Shown one piece after another: positions 1 through 11,010 of a stretch of DNA of 64,000 nucleotides. The notes beneath the pieces were generated by a model. It was not told where the DNA came from, did no database searches, and was given only the letters and a program-made list of their open reading frames with translations. The position numbers were made by a program, and so were the translations under genes. Source of the stretch: Riptortus pedestris (lineage: Eukaryota > Arthropoda > Insecta > Hemiptera > Alydidae); assembly GCA_019009955.1 (NCBI GenBank), contig CM032231.1:89000501-89064500 (forward strand), read 5' to 3'. The first letter of the stretch is position 1. Each line of letters opens with the position of its first letter.

Positions 1-546
1 TTGATAAGGTATGTTCAGGTATTGAATATTTAAGTCCCACAATATGACGTTGTTGAAACTGACGACATAGAATCTTTCTTCCTGAATCCAGGCAAGAAGA
101 AAATAAAAGTGAGCAATTTTATTTTCTTATTTCGAAAAGATCTCTGACATAATTGGTTCGCTTGATGTTACTGGAAAATTCTAGGGGTGTGCGAACGTGG
201 TCTTTACGCCGTCAGTTCTGATAGGAAGGGGTGCGAAAGATTTACTCATCCTAGTAGTCAATACAGAAGTAATTAAGTGTATAACTAAAGTTTGTTGGGA
301 AGACGGTGGGTGGGGGGGGGTAGTATGAGGGGGTGGGGGTTGGTTCTGAGCTGTGATTGGTGGATAGTGGGCCAATCAGGAAGAAGCTGATTCCCCTTGA
401 GGACCTGGCCCCTCAGGGGGGCTCCTTACTGCGTTTGATAGCCACCACGCTCCTTTCAACACTTCCTTACTCTCCCTTTTTAACTCTCAATCTCTCTTTC
501 TCACTCCTTGCACCCACCTGATCTCACTCCTTCTTTCACAGACTGC

Positions 547-601
<55 letters not shown>

Positions 602-1679
602 CTCCCCTTTCTAAAAATGTAGGTTTTCTCCACATCGGCTAAAGAATAAAAACGCCGTGGAAAAGTTTATTCACCTCCCATCACACATAATGTTTTAATG
701 ATGGTTCAACGTTTAGGAACTTTATGAATTAATGAACGCCACTTTTCCTCGTTTACTCAATGGCTCTGAATCTTTTTAACAACTGCCGTTCAAAACATTT
801 ATCACTGGCAAAGCCACTTCAATAATTAGCTTGCAGAAGTTAGTTGATTTATACTTATGAAGAACCGAAAACAAATAGAGTGATTGAATAAATGGATGAG
901 AAAAGAAAAAGAAGGAAAGTAATCTTCATCAATGAGCTTAAGCCATTTCCATTCATGATTAATGAGATTGAATCAATATTAAGAACACAGCTTGTTTTAT
1001 GATAAAAAAGGCTGTATTTGAATTCAATATATAATACAATTCTTAATACTTTTAAATTAGAAAAAGAGATTTTTCCAATCCCTAATTATTTCTCCACGAA
1101 GTTAAAAATTCTGTTTTATTCATATTTCTAATTGCTGAGTAACACAGAAACAAACATTTAAGTTTAATCCGGACTATTTCTCCCCGAATTTATTTGCACA
1201 AGCGTTGAAAGTTAGTGTGTTCGTTCACACGGTATATATCTGGTTTTTACACCTGGAAATATCCCGTCGATTCTTTATATTCACTTTTATGTGTTTCTAG
1301 TGCAATTGCATTCGATGTATGCAGAGTGTCCTTCTTGAAATAATGGAGAATCTGGGTTAAAAGCCTATATCTCCTATTGGGCTTCTGATGTCGCTCTCAA
1401 TACGATCTCCGTCTGTAAAAATGTTCAGACGGCTGTAAGTCATATCAATGCCATATATACATGTGCTGTAGAAGTTTACTAGAATATTTATTTGGACTGG
1501 AATAACTTATCATTTTTTAAATGAACTTCTATCTAAATCAAAATTTATAAGGGAAGGATGTAATCATAAGGAGTAAAAGAGAGTGTGATGGGGATTTGGA
1601 ATGTAGTTGTAGAATAGGGGAAGCGTTATAGAGGATGATGACATTGACCAGGGTGAATATATGGTTGCCAGATCTTCTA
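1..1679. other. Intergenic AT-rich DNA, no gene seen
   Basis: I see no coding region or recognisable mobile element here. A G-rich stretch lies near 301-335 and a (CT)n tract at 548-599. The short open frames are low-complexity or chance. Confidence 0.6.
548..599. repeat. (CT)n microsatellite
   Basis: About 26 uninterrupted CT dinucleotides, preceded by a pyrimidine-rich stretch from about 440. Confidence 0.97.
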
Positions 1680-2385
1680 GATGTGGAGAAGATCTCCAAC
1701 CAAATTAAAAAGCTCAAAGCCCCTGGGATCGATGATTTTGCCTAGTCAACTTCTCAAAGATGAGGGCAAGCAATAGATGAGCTGGATTCATAATATATTC
1801 CTAATGGGAGGTGCGTATCCCGGGCTAAAGGGACGCCGATCTTATATTTCCAAACCTGAAGAAATGCTCCTGAAAAGAAACTTCAAGAAAGTTGTGTAAA
1901 CTTCAAAGGAGGGCTCCCATAGATCAGTGGTTGTGACTTTAGATCAGCTGAGTCAAGCGGTAATGAAATAGCCTAGTGTTTATGTTAAACCTGATTGCCC
2001 GCCAGTACGACGAAAAACATTGACTATCATAGAGACCTTCGAATAGCAAACTGGCCATTGGTTATGTCCTGCCCCTTGGAATGTGGGGCCTGTCAGTCAA
2101 CTGGAGGCAACTCATTCAAGGTCCTCCTTGGTTAATGGTGGGTTGTACATGGAGTTGATCACTGACTATGTAAAACCCTGATCACTAATCCATCAAGGGA
2201 GCTTAGGAGCGGCTAAAGATTTCTAAGGCCTTACCGAAAAAACACAAGGGAATTGCCACTTCAAGTAGTTTTCAAAATCCTGCACATACATAATGTTTAA
2301 CAGAATGAACTCGTACTAAATAAGCGAATTATCAGGCAGGGATCAAAGGAGGAAGTAGCACGTCGGATTAGAAATTTACCCACAA
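1680..2385 (+). pseudogene. Fossil non-LTR (LINE) reverse transcriptase fragment
   Basis: Decayed reverse transcriptase domain readable only across shifting frames. Near 1695-1740 a frame gives QIKKLKAPGIDDF, matching the KAPGIDGI block of LINE reverse transcriptases. Just after it another frame gives PSQLLKDEG, like the following ELLK(D/E)GG block. Near 2297-2375 frames give IMFNRMN and then ANYQAGIKGGSSTSD, like the E.QAGFR.GRSTSDQIF block. Order and spacing fit RT blocks 1-3 of an RTE/CR1-like element, but clade assignment is uncertain. Many stops and frameshifts make it an old dead copy; no 3' end was found. About 200 bp of unassigned sequence (2030-2230) lies between the blocks. Confidence 0.55.
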
Positions 2386-3531
2386 TCAAATAAAAAATAT
2401 ATATATATATATTTATATATCTAATAATTTTTGGAATAATAGTGATATGATTACATTCTTTCAGTCTTAATTTCCACCTAAAACTATGAAAATTTTGATA
2501 ACTAACCTTTCATATTTCTAAGCCACAAAAAAAGCTATGGCCATACATTTTTAACTATATTTCTAGTTAATGGAACTTCAAGTTAATTCTGTAAGGACGT
2601 TTAATCATGGAACTATGCCTGTGATAACACAAAAGAAGAGAATTCATCCTTCTTTTGTGCTATTTTCTCACTTTATTGGCGGGCCTGTTCTTTTTTTATG
2701 TTTATGAGGCGGCCCTGAATAAAACTCTGAGTAAAATAGTATCTGAATTTATTACAACTTTACCACTGGTGTTTTTATAGGCTTGCTCGTTGTTAAGCTG
2801 CCTTTACACTTTCCGCCTGGCATGCTAGTAATAATAAAAATTGGGCAAGACTATATTGTTAAATGACAATGTCCTAATATTATTACAGGATACACAACTT
2901 TATTCATTGTTGGAAATAAAATTTTTCTTTCAGAGGATAGACTAACAAAAGAATGAGCATCGTCCGTGACCAAGATTGCTTTTCATTTTGATTATCCTAG
3001 ATTCGAAACAAAATAATGAAAATCATCAAAAAAGAGCCTCCAATTTTTAGTAGCAACTTTTTTTTTATCCAAAATATGGGAACGTGATATTAAGAAATTG
3101 GTTTTTGATGTCTATTGTAACCCAACTCCGGGTATGATCAGCAACCACTTATATAATTAATAACACTGAAAATATATGAAGAAAGGTTTTATCAAGAAAA
3201 TTAATAATTCTAGGCGTTGCATTGTTATTAGCGTATTTCCCCCAATGTGTGGATTTAACATATTAGTCAGAATAGTTTTAGTAATAGATTCATTAGGCAG
3301 GCCAAGCGAAAATTACTGTATATACAAGTCATCGCGATATTCTAAATGGGGTAACGTTTATAATTTTTGGGGCAACTGCTGGAAAAATCAAACAACATCA
3401 GTCAGAAATCAAACCAATACCAGTGGATTCTTGTGGGACGTTTTGCCACCGTTCTAGTGAAGCCTTTTTGTCACTAAATTCCATTATATGAATACAACAT
3501 ATGGCTTGCCACTAGAGTGACTTCAACACTT
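2386..3531. other. AT-rich DNA, no gene seen
   Basis: Contains a short (TA)n tract near 2398-2412. A 93-codon open frame at 3176-3457 shows no motif I recognise and its composition is that of the surrounding DNA; I do not call it a gene. Confidence 0.5.
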
Positions 3532-3543
3532 AAAGGCACAACT
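3532..3543. repeat. Target-site duplication (left) of SINE
   Basis: AAAGGCACAACT, repeated exactly at 3779-3790 directly after the SINE tail. Confidence 0.9.
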
Positions 3544-3778
3544 GGGGCTCAGGTTAGCCATGCGAGTTAAAGCGTTGACCTTTATCTCACATGGTAAACC
3601 TAGAGTGGCGAGTTCGATTCTCGCCTGGGCAAAGGAAATTATTTAGTGACGAAATTCATTAAATAACATGCTAAAATCCCACCCTGGCTAGAAAAGGTTG
3701 GTAACCTGTAGATAACCCGTCCCAATTAGCCTAAGTTGCAAAAAGTGGACGTTAATTAATAATAATAATAATAATAAT
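3544..3778 (+). mobile_element. tRNA-derived SINE, near full length
   Basis: The head resembles a class II (leucine-like) tRNA. An A-box-like stretch lies in GTTAGCCATGCGAGTTAAAG, and a clear B box GAGTTCGATTC lies in a T-arm-like hairpin (GGCGAG...CTCGCC). The body carries the family block TGGCTAGAAAAGG...GGTAACCTGTAGATAACCCG, followed by AAAAAGTGGACGTTAAT and a tail of AAT/ATA repeats. A perfect 12-bp duplication flanks it, which is direct evidence of target-primed insertion. It is transcribed by RNA polymerase III in such families (known), and it encodes no protein. Other copies lie at 6921, 14347, 22731, 27619 and 47750; fragments at 16921 and 48999. Confidence 0.9.
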
Positions 3779-3790
3779 AAAGGCACAACT
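3779..3790. repeat. Target-site duplication (right) of SINE
   Basis: AAAGGCACAACT, identical to 3532-3543. Confidence 0.9.
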
Positions 3791-3904
3791 AAAGAAGTCT
3801 CAACTATGGACTCGTACCGACGTTAAATTTTAAACCCTTAAAATAATGCATAGAATATAAGGAAATAAGCAACAGAAATTTCACGGAAAGGCAGTTTTCT
3901 AAAA

Positions 3905-4020
3905 TAGCCATGTTGTTCAGTCGTCTTGCCCACGCTTACTTAGTTCACTAACCGGCCGTACATCCAGAGGTCACCGTAGGTGGTGGCCAAGAGCGGAGAC
4001 TGCAGCGCTCGTTTTATGGC
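3905..4020 (+). repeat. Dispersed repeat shared with 14100-14206 (minus)
   Basis: Starts TTGTTCAGTCGTC and aligns by eye over about 100 bp with the reverse complement of 14100-14206. Shared words include AGTTCAC, TCACC, TGGCC and AGCGGA. It is GC-richer than its surroundings. Class unknown; it could be the 5' end of a retroelement. Confidence 0.5.
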
Positions 4021-4310
4021 TGGGAATTAATCAACATAATGTTCTTTTGGAATATTAATTTTCAAAGTTTCAATTCAACTTTAGAGATTAAATTAAAAAA
4101 AATTGTCTTAGATAGTGACTAAAATAGAGAAGGATAATCACGTTAATTTTAAAATTTGGTCGAGAGACGATTCACAGTTCAATCGACTAATGCAACTAGT
4201 TTAAAATATTTAAATGAATTTGGAATTTTTATTATTGCTGATGATAAAAATATTAAAGCCTGTTCTAAGCCATAGTGAACTTTGAGCCATAGTGAAGGAG
4301 TTTAAATCAA

Positions 4311-4769
4311 AAAAGTCCGTCACGCAGGGGCTGCGTAAACTAAGCAGATTTCCCACGTGAAGTTTTACAATAAAGAAATTTCAGAATAGATAGTCAAACA
4401 GGTAAGGGAACGGCACGAACTAGCTCTTGGCGGAAACTCACGACTAGACCCAAAGTTAGCCGATCTCATCTCAGAAGCTGAAAACAGAAAATGCAAATAT
4501 CTCGGTTAATACTCAAGATACAGAATACATGTATATAACATTATTTATAGTAAATTTAATTTTCAATAAGATTAATTCTATATAATGTTTCGATCCGACG
4601 TATAGTAACGGAGATATTTCGAATTTTCGAAAATCCTCCCCTCTGACCCCCCCTCCCACTGGTTGGATTTCAGCCATTAACGAACTTGATCTTTATTTTT
4701 GCATAAAACGTTTAAATATCGAGTTTGGTAACGATCAAACGAAAATTGCGACCGCTATAGCGTTAACAG

Positions 4770-4820
<51 letters not shown>

Positions 4821-4984
4821 TATATATAATATATATATATAAAGTTTTCAATGGGCCTCATTTTCGCCATCTCGTGGGTAGGATTGATGGAATTGATTGA
4901 TTGATCATTTGAAGAAATTTTTTCGAAACTCGCGTCATGAGTACGGCCTCAATAGCTGATTTCCCTTAAGGGAAATCTGCTAAT
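4311..4984 (+). mobile_element. HINE (Helentron-type non-autonomous element) copy 1
   Basis: Near full-length member of the main repeat family. The 5' end is AAAAGTCCGTCACGC, followed by the subterminal AGCAGATTTCCCACG. A conserved core follows (GCAAATATCTCGG..., ...GTTTGGTAACGATC, GCGACCGCTATAGCG), then a (TA)n tract at about 4772-4840 and the conserved block GTCATGAGTACGGCCTC. The 3' end is the hairpin ATTTCCCTTAAGGGAAAT followed by CTGCTAATA. The 12-bp subterminal repeats are inverted with respect to each other. There is no coding capacity. Subterminal inverted repeats, an internal microsatellite and a 3' terminal hairpin are the reported architecture of Helentron-associated INEs (DINE-1-like). 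Confidence 0.8.
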
Positions 4985-5706
4985 AATAAATATTATTGGA
5001 TACGTTTACTGTGGTATCCCTGTGAATACATCTGTGCAAATCTCTAAATGTTTTCTTCGGAAGATACAAATTTAATGTTTTGCAGATTTTATTGTTGTCA
5101 TTCATAGCTATTTAGACGTCCAGGTAATGTCTGAGTAACAATACTTTCGTACGACTTTTCGTTGAAGAACATTTCAGCTTGTTCAGGATCTTCATTCAAA
5201 TTGACGACATAAAAACTTAATTCCGGTAAATGTTTGTATTGTTAGTGGTTCCTGAGATGTCATTCATCTTACCATTCCAGAATTCTTATTCTTGTTAACG
5301 CCACTATAGGTAAATTGTCTTTAATCATTACTTTGAGAATTTTCGTAACCGTTAGTGGGCTAATTAACATCTTGTAAAAATGTCCCCAAAAAACATGTTC
5401 TGTGCAAATTAAATAGAGAACCATCTAGGGATAAGTTGTACGAACTACAACAAATGGCATCAACACCCATTTTGTTATTTTAGTAGATTTATTTCCCTTT
5501 CTCCTTATGTTATTTCCTCTTATTATTAATCAGCAGAAATCCTAGCCTTTCTAATGTTGGAATACTCCTTACGTAAACATATGTGTGTATGAGTAATCGC
5601 AACAAGACACTTCTATTTAATAACATGAAAATTTAATTTTCTTGAACGGGCTTATTTTATTTAATGGAACCAGGGAAAATAACATAAGCTATGAATAATT
5701 CGCTTC
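4985..5706. other. AT-rich DNA, nothing recognised
   Basis: No open frame, repeat or motif I can support. Confidence 0.6.
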
Positions 5707-6117
5707 TTCAAATGAATTAATTAATGCTGATAGTTCCAGCAACTGATTTAATTAATGCTGATAGTTCCAGCAAATGAATTAATTAATGCTGATAGTTCCA
5801 GCAAATGAATTAATTAATGCTGATAGTTCCAGCAAATGAATTAATTAATGCTGATAGTTCCAGCAAATGAATTAATTAATGCTGATAGTTCCAGCAAATG
5901 AATTAATTAATGCTGATAGTTCCAGCAAATGAATTAATTAATGCTGATAGTTCCAGCAAATGAATTAATTAATGCTGATAGTTCCAGCAAATGAATTAAT
6001 TAATGCTGATAGTTCCAGCAAATGAATTAATTAATGGTGATAGTTCCAGCAAATGAATTAATTAATGCTGATAGTTCCAGCAAATGAATTAATTAATGCT
6101 GATAGTTCCAGCAAATG
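5707..6117. repeat. 31-bp minisatellite, about 13 copies
   Basis: Unit CAAATGAATTAATTAATGCTGATAGTTCCAG (31 bp) repeated head to tail. The first junction differs (unit 2 begins CAACTGATTTAATT) and one unit near 6033 has GGTGAT for GCTGAT. Otherwise the units are identical, so the array is recent or homogenised. Confidence 0.97.
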
Positions 6118-6850
6118 AGTTTTTGGTATTTAGTTACAAAATGTAATTTCATTGTGCGATGACAAAAAATTACTGATTATTAACTAAGAAGTATATTTGT
6201 AAATAAGAAGATGTTCGTATGGTATTAACTTTAATTTTCTTCCTCTAAAATATTTCGTTATTTATTGAGTGTTTCTTAATTTAAAGGTATAGATAATTGT
6301 TTTTTTTATTAATGTAAATTAAATAATAATACCTTTTCATTCAATTTAGTACTCTAGTTGGGATTGGCAAGTCTCTCCGTTTAATAATGTGAATTGCTGG
6401 TAGAATCAGAAATAAACGCAAAACTTAAATATTTCAAGAAATGCTTTGGAATTTGTATACCCATATCGTATTGCATTGGTACAATATTGTTTATTACTGA
6501 AGTTTCATAATTACATGTAAACTGAATATATGTATTTAATCTTAATTGGAATTACTTCATATAACATTTTTGACTCATTTTTCCATGAAAATTCGATGAG
6601 TTTCTAAATATCAATTTATTCTAGGTTCAATATAAACATGCGTTGGCGAAGTATAAAGGTTGAGCTCTAAGATTTTCTTTTCGTTGACTGAATATTACTC
6701 CATGCAGTAACTGTGATCCATCATCTTAAATGTAGTTTATTTCTTGTAATGCATCATAATCAGGATGACGTAATAGGGCAGTTATTCACAATAGAACAAT
6801 AAGAGACGGATTGTATATCATAGCAACTACCGAGTAGTTTATATATATCC

Positions 6851-6856
<6 letters not shown>
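6118..6856. other. AT-rich DNA, nothing recognised
   Basis: No gene or repeat that I can support. Confidence 0.6.

Positions 6857-6909
<53 letters not shown>
6857..6909. repeat. (TA)n microsatellite
   Basis: About 26 TA dinucleotides. It abuts a 5'-truncated SINE. Confidence 0.95.
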
Positions 6910-6911
<2 letters not shown>

Positions 6912-6920
6912 AGTCTCCAT

Positions 6921-7012
6921 CAGCCCTGGCTAGAAAAGGGTGGTAACCTGTAGATAACTCATCCCGATTAGCATTAGTTGCAAAAAGAGGAAGTTAATAA
7001 ATAATAATAATA
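6921..7012 (+). mobile_element. SINE, 5'-truncated copy
   Basis: Only the 3' body is present (CCCTGGCTAGAAAAGGGTGG, AACCTGTAGATAA, GTTGCAAAAAG) with an AATA-type tail. The tRNA-like head is missing, as expected for incomplete reverse transcription. Confidence 0.85.
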
Positions 7013-7232
7013 AGCATATTTTGATAATCTGACAGCATTGGTGTACGAAGCATAGGGTGTCCATATTCTAGTCCTGATCTTATGCAGAAACAATATATTT
7101 TTCTGAAACATAAGAAATAATTAATCTAATAAATATGAATGTTAGTAAGTGAAACAAGCAGATTAATATGATGAGTATTTGCGAGCTTCTATTTTTTCTT
7201 GTTATCATGCCTATATTTGCAAGCTCCAGTTT

Positions 7233-8028
<796 letters not shown>

Positions 8029-8199
8029 TTCTTATTCAGATAATTAAATATGAATTAATTTCATTATATTATTTTGTTTTCTGGATTAAGAAAACCCTCA
8101 CTTCTTTTGAACTCTCTCAATTAGCTAATATAAGGTATTAATACAGATTTCTAGATTTGGAAATGGTTTATGTCATTTGTGTGAGTCACTTCATAGATT

Positions 8200-8322
8200 T
8201 AGCAGATTTTCTTTAAGGAAAATCAGCTATTGGGGTTGTGCTCATGACGGAATTTTCAAAATTTTTCTTCAAATGTCTATCGATCCTACCCAGTAGATGA
8301 CGAAAATGATGTCCGTCCAAAA

Positions 8323-8369
<47 letters not shown>

Positions 8370-9140
8370 TATCTATCTATCTATATATTTGTCTGTTACC
8401 GCTCTAGCGGTCGCAATTATTGTTTAATCGTTACCAAACTCGATATTTTGTGGTAAAAAGAAAGATCCAGTTCGTTAACGGATTTTGAAAAATCGAAATA
8501 TCTCCATTACTAAAAGGCGGGTTGAAAAAATGTATAGACTCAATCATATAGCAAATTAAATGTACTATAAATATTGTCATCTAAATTTATTCCCTACCTT
8601 GAATGTTAACCATGATATTTGCATTTTTCAGTTTTCAGCCTTCTGCAAACCCCCACTTCTACTAATGTTACATATTCAATACTCGCTTACGTAATAAAAC
8701 CACATCATTACACCATAAATACCAAATATTGTTTTCAAGAAACATTTATTATACGAGATACTTGCAATCATTTCCTGGTGCCCCCTTCTTGAGTTTTTGG
8801 AGGAGTACTTAAATTTGATTGATTGAGATAAAAATTATTCTGATTCATTATAAATTACTGTTCAAGATATAGTAAATAATTTTCAATCAAATTATTTGGT
8901 TATATTCAGATATATTACAATAATTTTTTTTCTAGTTTTTCATTCCGGTAAGAAGTTCCTGTTGGCAGACCTGTTTGTTTACATTTCAGATGCTTTCCGT
9001 CGGGAGGTTTCTTATTATCGTTTGTATTTATTCACTTAATATTTACGGTGGTGTTGTGTTACTAGTATGTAGATTTATCTATTTTTAAATTTCACGCGGG
9101 AAATCTGCTTTGTTTAAGAAGCCCCTGCGTGACGGACTTC
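8200..9140 (-). mobile_element. HINE copy 3, long variant
   Basis: Both ends are of the family type (hairpin with TTTCTTTAAGGAAA; 5' end GCGTGACGGACTTC). The 5' third differs from copies 1, 2 and 5: it carries CCCCCACTTCTACTAATG, seen also in the copies at 15656 and 38842. It is further extended to about 940 bp by sequence not seen elsewhere in the window (8740-9060). This suggests a second subfamily or an insertion. Confidence 0.75.
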
Positions 9141-9509
9141 TTTTCATAAGTAGCACTATTCATCTGGTTCACCATTCATAGCTTCATGTTCTAAAAATAG
9201 TATTGGTGTACTTTATCTAACCCATTTATATTGCACCTAGACCTGACCAACCATACAAAATAAAATAATTTCATATTTGAAATGTGGGTAGGGGTTGGTG
9301 TTACCTATTTTAAGGCATGAAAGAAAAAATAAAATAAAGAGGGATATTGAGGCAGTGACAGCATACAGGGATATTTCCACATGAATGATGCTGGAGGAGA
9401 GGTGATACCGAGTCAAGGTGAAGTGACATGGCTAACCTATGACATATTCTCACCCTACACACTCCATACTGCTTCTCAACCTCCCCATGGCTATACAAAT
9501 TCTAAAAAG

Positions 9510-9560
<51 letters not shown>

Positions 9561-9639
9561 TATATAACATATATGTGTATATACACACACATTTATATTC
9601 CGCAAACAATGATTGATTTAAAAAAAAAAAAAACTCAAT
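9141..9639. other. AT-rich DNA with (TA)n tract
   Basis: A (TA)n tract lies at about 9513-9563. The stretch at 9300-9500 is less AT-rich, but its 62-codon minus-strand frame has no recognisable motif. Confidence 0.5.
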
Positions 9640-9762
9640 TCAACGCTTTAAAGGAATGTTTATTTTCTAGATAACTTTATTCCTCCTCGTTCTTATTGAG
9701 ATTCTAATTACTGGTGTTATTTCCGGCGTATCTCCAGCGGTGTCTCTTATGTGGTGGCCCAC

Positions 9763-9798
9763 GATATTTCGCCGGAATTCCATCCGGCTTCTTCTGGC
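9763..9798 (-). ncRNA. Hammerhead-like motif, degenerate (PLE 3' region)
   Basis: On the minus strand a CAGAAGA box (consensus CUGANGA, one mismatch) is followed by one spacer A. A 6-bp helix II (GCCGGA/TCCGGC) and an exact GAAA come next. It lies within 40 bp of the PLE stop codon. Hammerhead motifs in PLE flanks are documented; activity of this copy is doubtful because U4 is changed. Confidence 0.45.
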
Positions 9799-9800
9799 GG

Positions 9801-10955
9801 TCATATTATTGTAGTGCTTCTGGCAGCTCTTAATGACGAGTCTGCCGAATCGCGGTCCTTATATACGTTATCTCCACAGGTGGTGGGGGAACCTTCAACC
9901 ATTGGCTGGATTTGTTCGCCACGGTGTTGCGGGTCTTCAGTGCGCCTTCTCGGGGTCAGGAGAGGTCTCCAGACTGCGGGCAGGAGAAATCCATCGTCTT
10001 TATTGAAGTTCCGCGGCCGTTTAAAGATCTCTACCGCTTCCCGCACCAGTCTCCTTGTCCTGTGCTCTTCTCTGGACAATACTTTGACTTGGTCAAAGAG
10101 CATTTGGCCTCCGCATGAAATGCCATGAGTGGCAACGGCCGATGTTTTGGTCCTGCTATATTTGTAGTCGGCCGTGTGCTGCCCAATCCTTGTGGCGACC
10201 TTTTTCCCGGTTTGGCCTACATAAACCGAACCGCACGCACACGGCAATAAGTAGACTCCCTTGTCCTGCAAGTACTGTTTGTCCTTGGCCGTGCCCAACA
10301 GTTCAGCCATCCGGTCCACTGGCCTGTAGGCGACGTCCAAATCGTGTTTCCTGAGCCACCTGCCTATCCTTTCACTTACTCCGCCTACATAGGGTATTGC
10401 TACCCTCCTTTTCAACTCCGTCTCTTCCGCAGGTCTTTGGTTACGTGAAAGGCTGGCCTTAACCTCGTTGAGGGTCCTTCTGATCTCCCAGCGTCTGTAT
10501 CCGTTTGATACCAATTCATTGAGGAGCTCCAACTCCTTCTTCAGCAATTCTGGGCGGTTACAGAGTCTGAAAGCCCTATGGGCCAAGGTTCTTATGACCC
10601 CTTTCTTCTGTCCCGGGTAATGGTGGAAGCTCGCGTGGAGATACCGTCCCGTGGCGGTGGGCTTCCTATAGACAGTGTGCGCCAGCTCGCCATTGTCCAG
10701 TTTTATGATGAGAAGGTCCAGGAATGGGAGTCTGCCGTTCACTTCCTTCTCCATGGTAAACCTTATAGACGGGTGGCGGTTGTTTAGGTGGCTCAGAAAC
10801 GCGGTCAATTCGTCCTCCCCGTGGGGCCAAACTGCAAAGACGTCGTCCACGTATCGCTTCCACAGCTTGGGCTTCAGGGGGTAATCACTTATTGCCCTGT
10901 CCTCAAACTCCTCCATAAACGCGTCAGCCGCTAGTGAAGACAGGGGGCCTCCCAT
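9801..10955 (-). CDS. PLE reverse transcriptase (C-terminal part) with GIY-YIG endonuclease
   Basis: 384 codons of the PLE polyprotein, which copies element RNA into DNA and cuts the target. Residues 1-18 (MGGPLSSLAADAFMEEFE) match the conserved RT segment after the DG.AMG motif. YVDD at 35-38 is the catalytic palm motif. About 75-130 is the PLE/telomerase-like thumb (VYRKPT...YLHASFHHYPGQKKG). The GIY-YIG endonuclease begins at 233 (GVYLLPCACGSVYVGQTG), with Arg256, a CxC pair and His260; Glu307 (EAVEIF) and the NFN at 317-319 complete it. The frame stays open upstream through YFQFKDVTYRQKDGVAMG, so the first ATG is not the natural start. The fragment is intact but lacks the N-terminal RT. 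No intron is visible. Confidence 0.85.
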   Translation of the reverse strand: MGGPLSSLAADAFMEEFEDRAISDYPLKPKLWKRYVDDVFAVWPHGEDELTAFLSHLNNRHPSIRFTMEKEVNGRLPFLDLLIIKLDNGELAHTVYRKPTATGRYLHASFHHYPGQKKGVIRTLAHRAFRLCNRPELLKKELELLNELVSNGYRRWEIRRTLNEVKASLSRNQRPAEETELKRRVAIPYVGGVSERIGRWLRKHDLDVAYRPVDRMAELLGTAKDKQYLQDKGVYLLPCACGSVYVGQTGKKVATRIGQHTADYKYSRTKTSAVATHGISCGGQMLFDQVKVLSREEHRTRRLVREAVEIFKRPRNFNKDDGFLLPAVWRPLLTPRRRTEDPQHRGEQIQPMVEGSPTTCGDNVYKDRDSADSSLRAARSTTII

Positions 10956-11010
10956 CGCGACACCGTCCTTCTGCCGATAGGTGACGTCTTTGAATTGGAA
11001 ATAGCAGGAT

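Larger units (their letters stand above)
9640..11010 (-). mobile_element. Penelope-like element (PLE), 5'-truncated
   Basis: Minus-strand PLE copy that includes the end of the reverse transcriptase, the linker, the GIY-YIG endonuclease and 3' flanking sequence with a hammerhead-like motif (9763-9798). Upstream of about 11000 the frame is lost, so the fingers and most of the palm are missing. The outer boundaries are approximate and I found no convincing target duplication. Confidence 0.8.

Noticed and set aside
3544..3630. Functional tRNA gene
   Set aside because: The tRNA-like part lacks a proper acceptor stem and is followed by SINE body, tail and target duplication.
5707..6117. CRISPR-like regular repeat
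   Set aside because: Units are contiguous without unique spacers; it is a minisatellite in a eukaryotic genome.
9751..10884. Several plus-strand open frames up to 125 codons
   Set aside because: Antisense shadows of the PLE gene, which has catalytic motifs on the minus strand.
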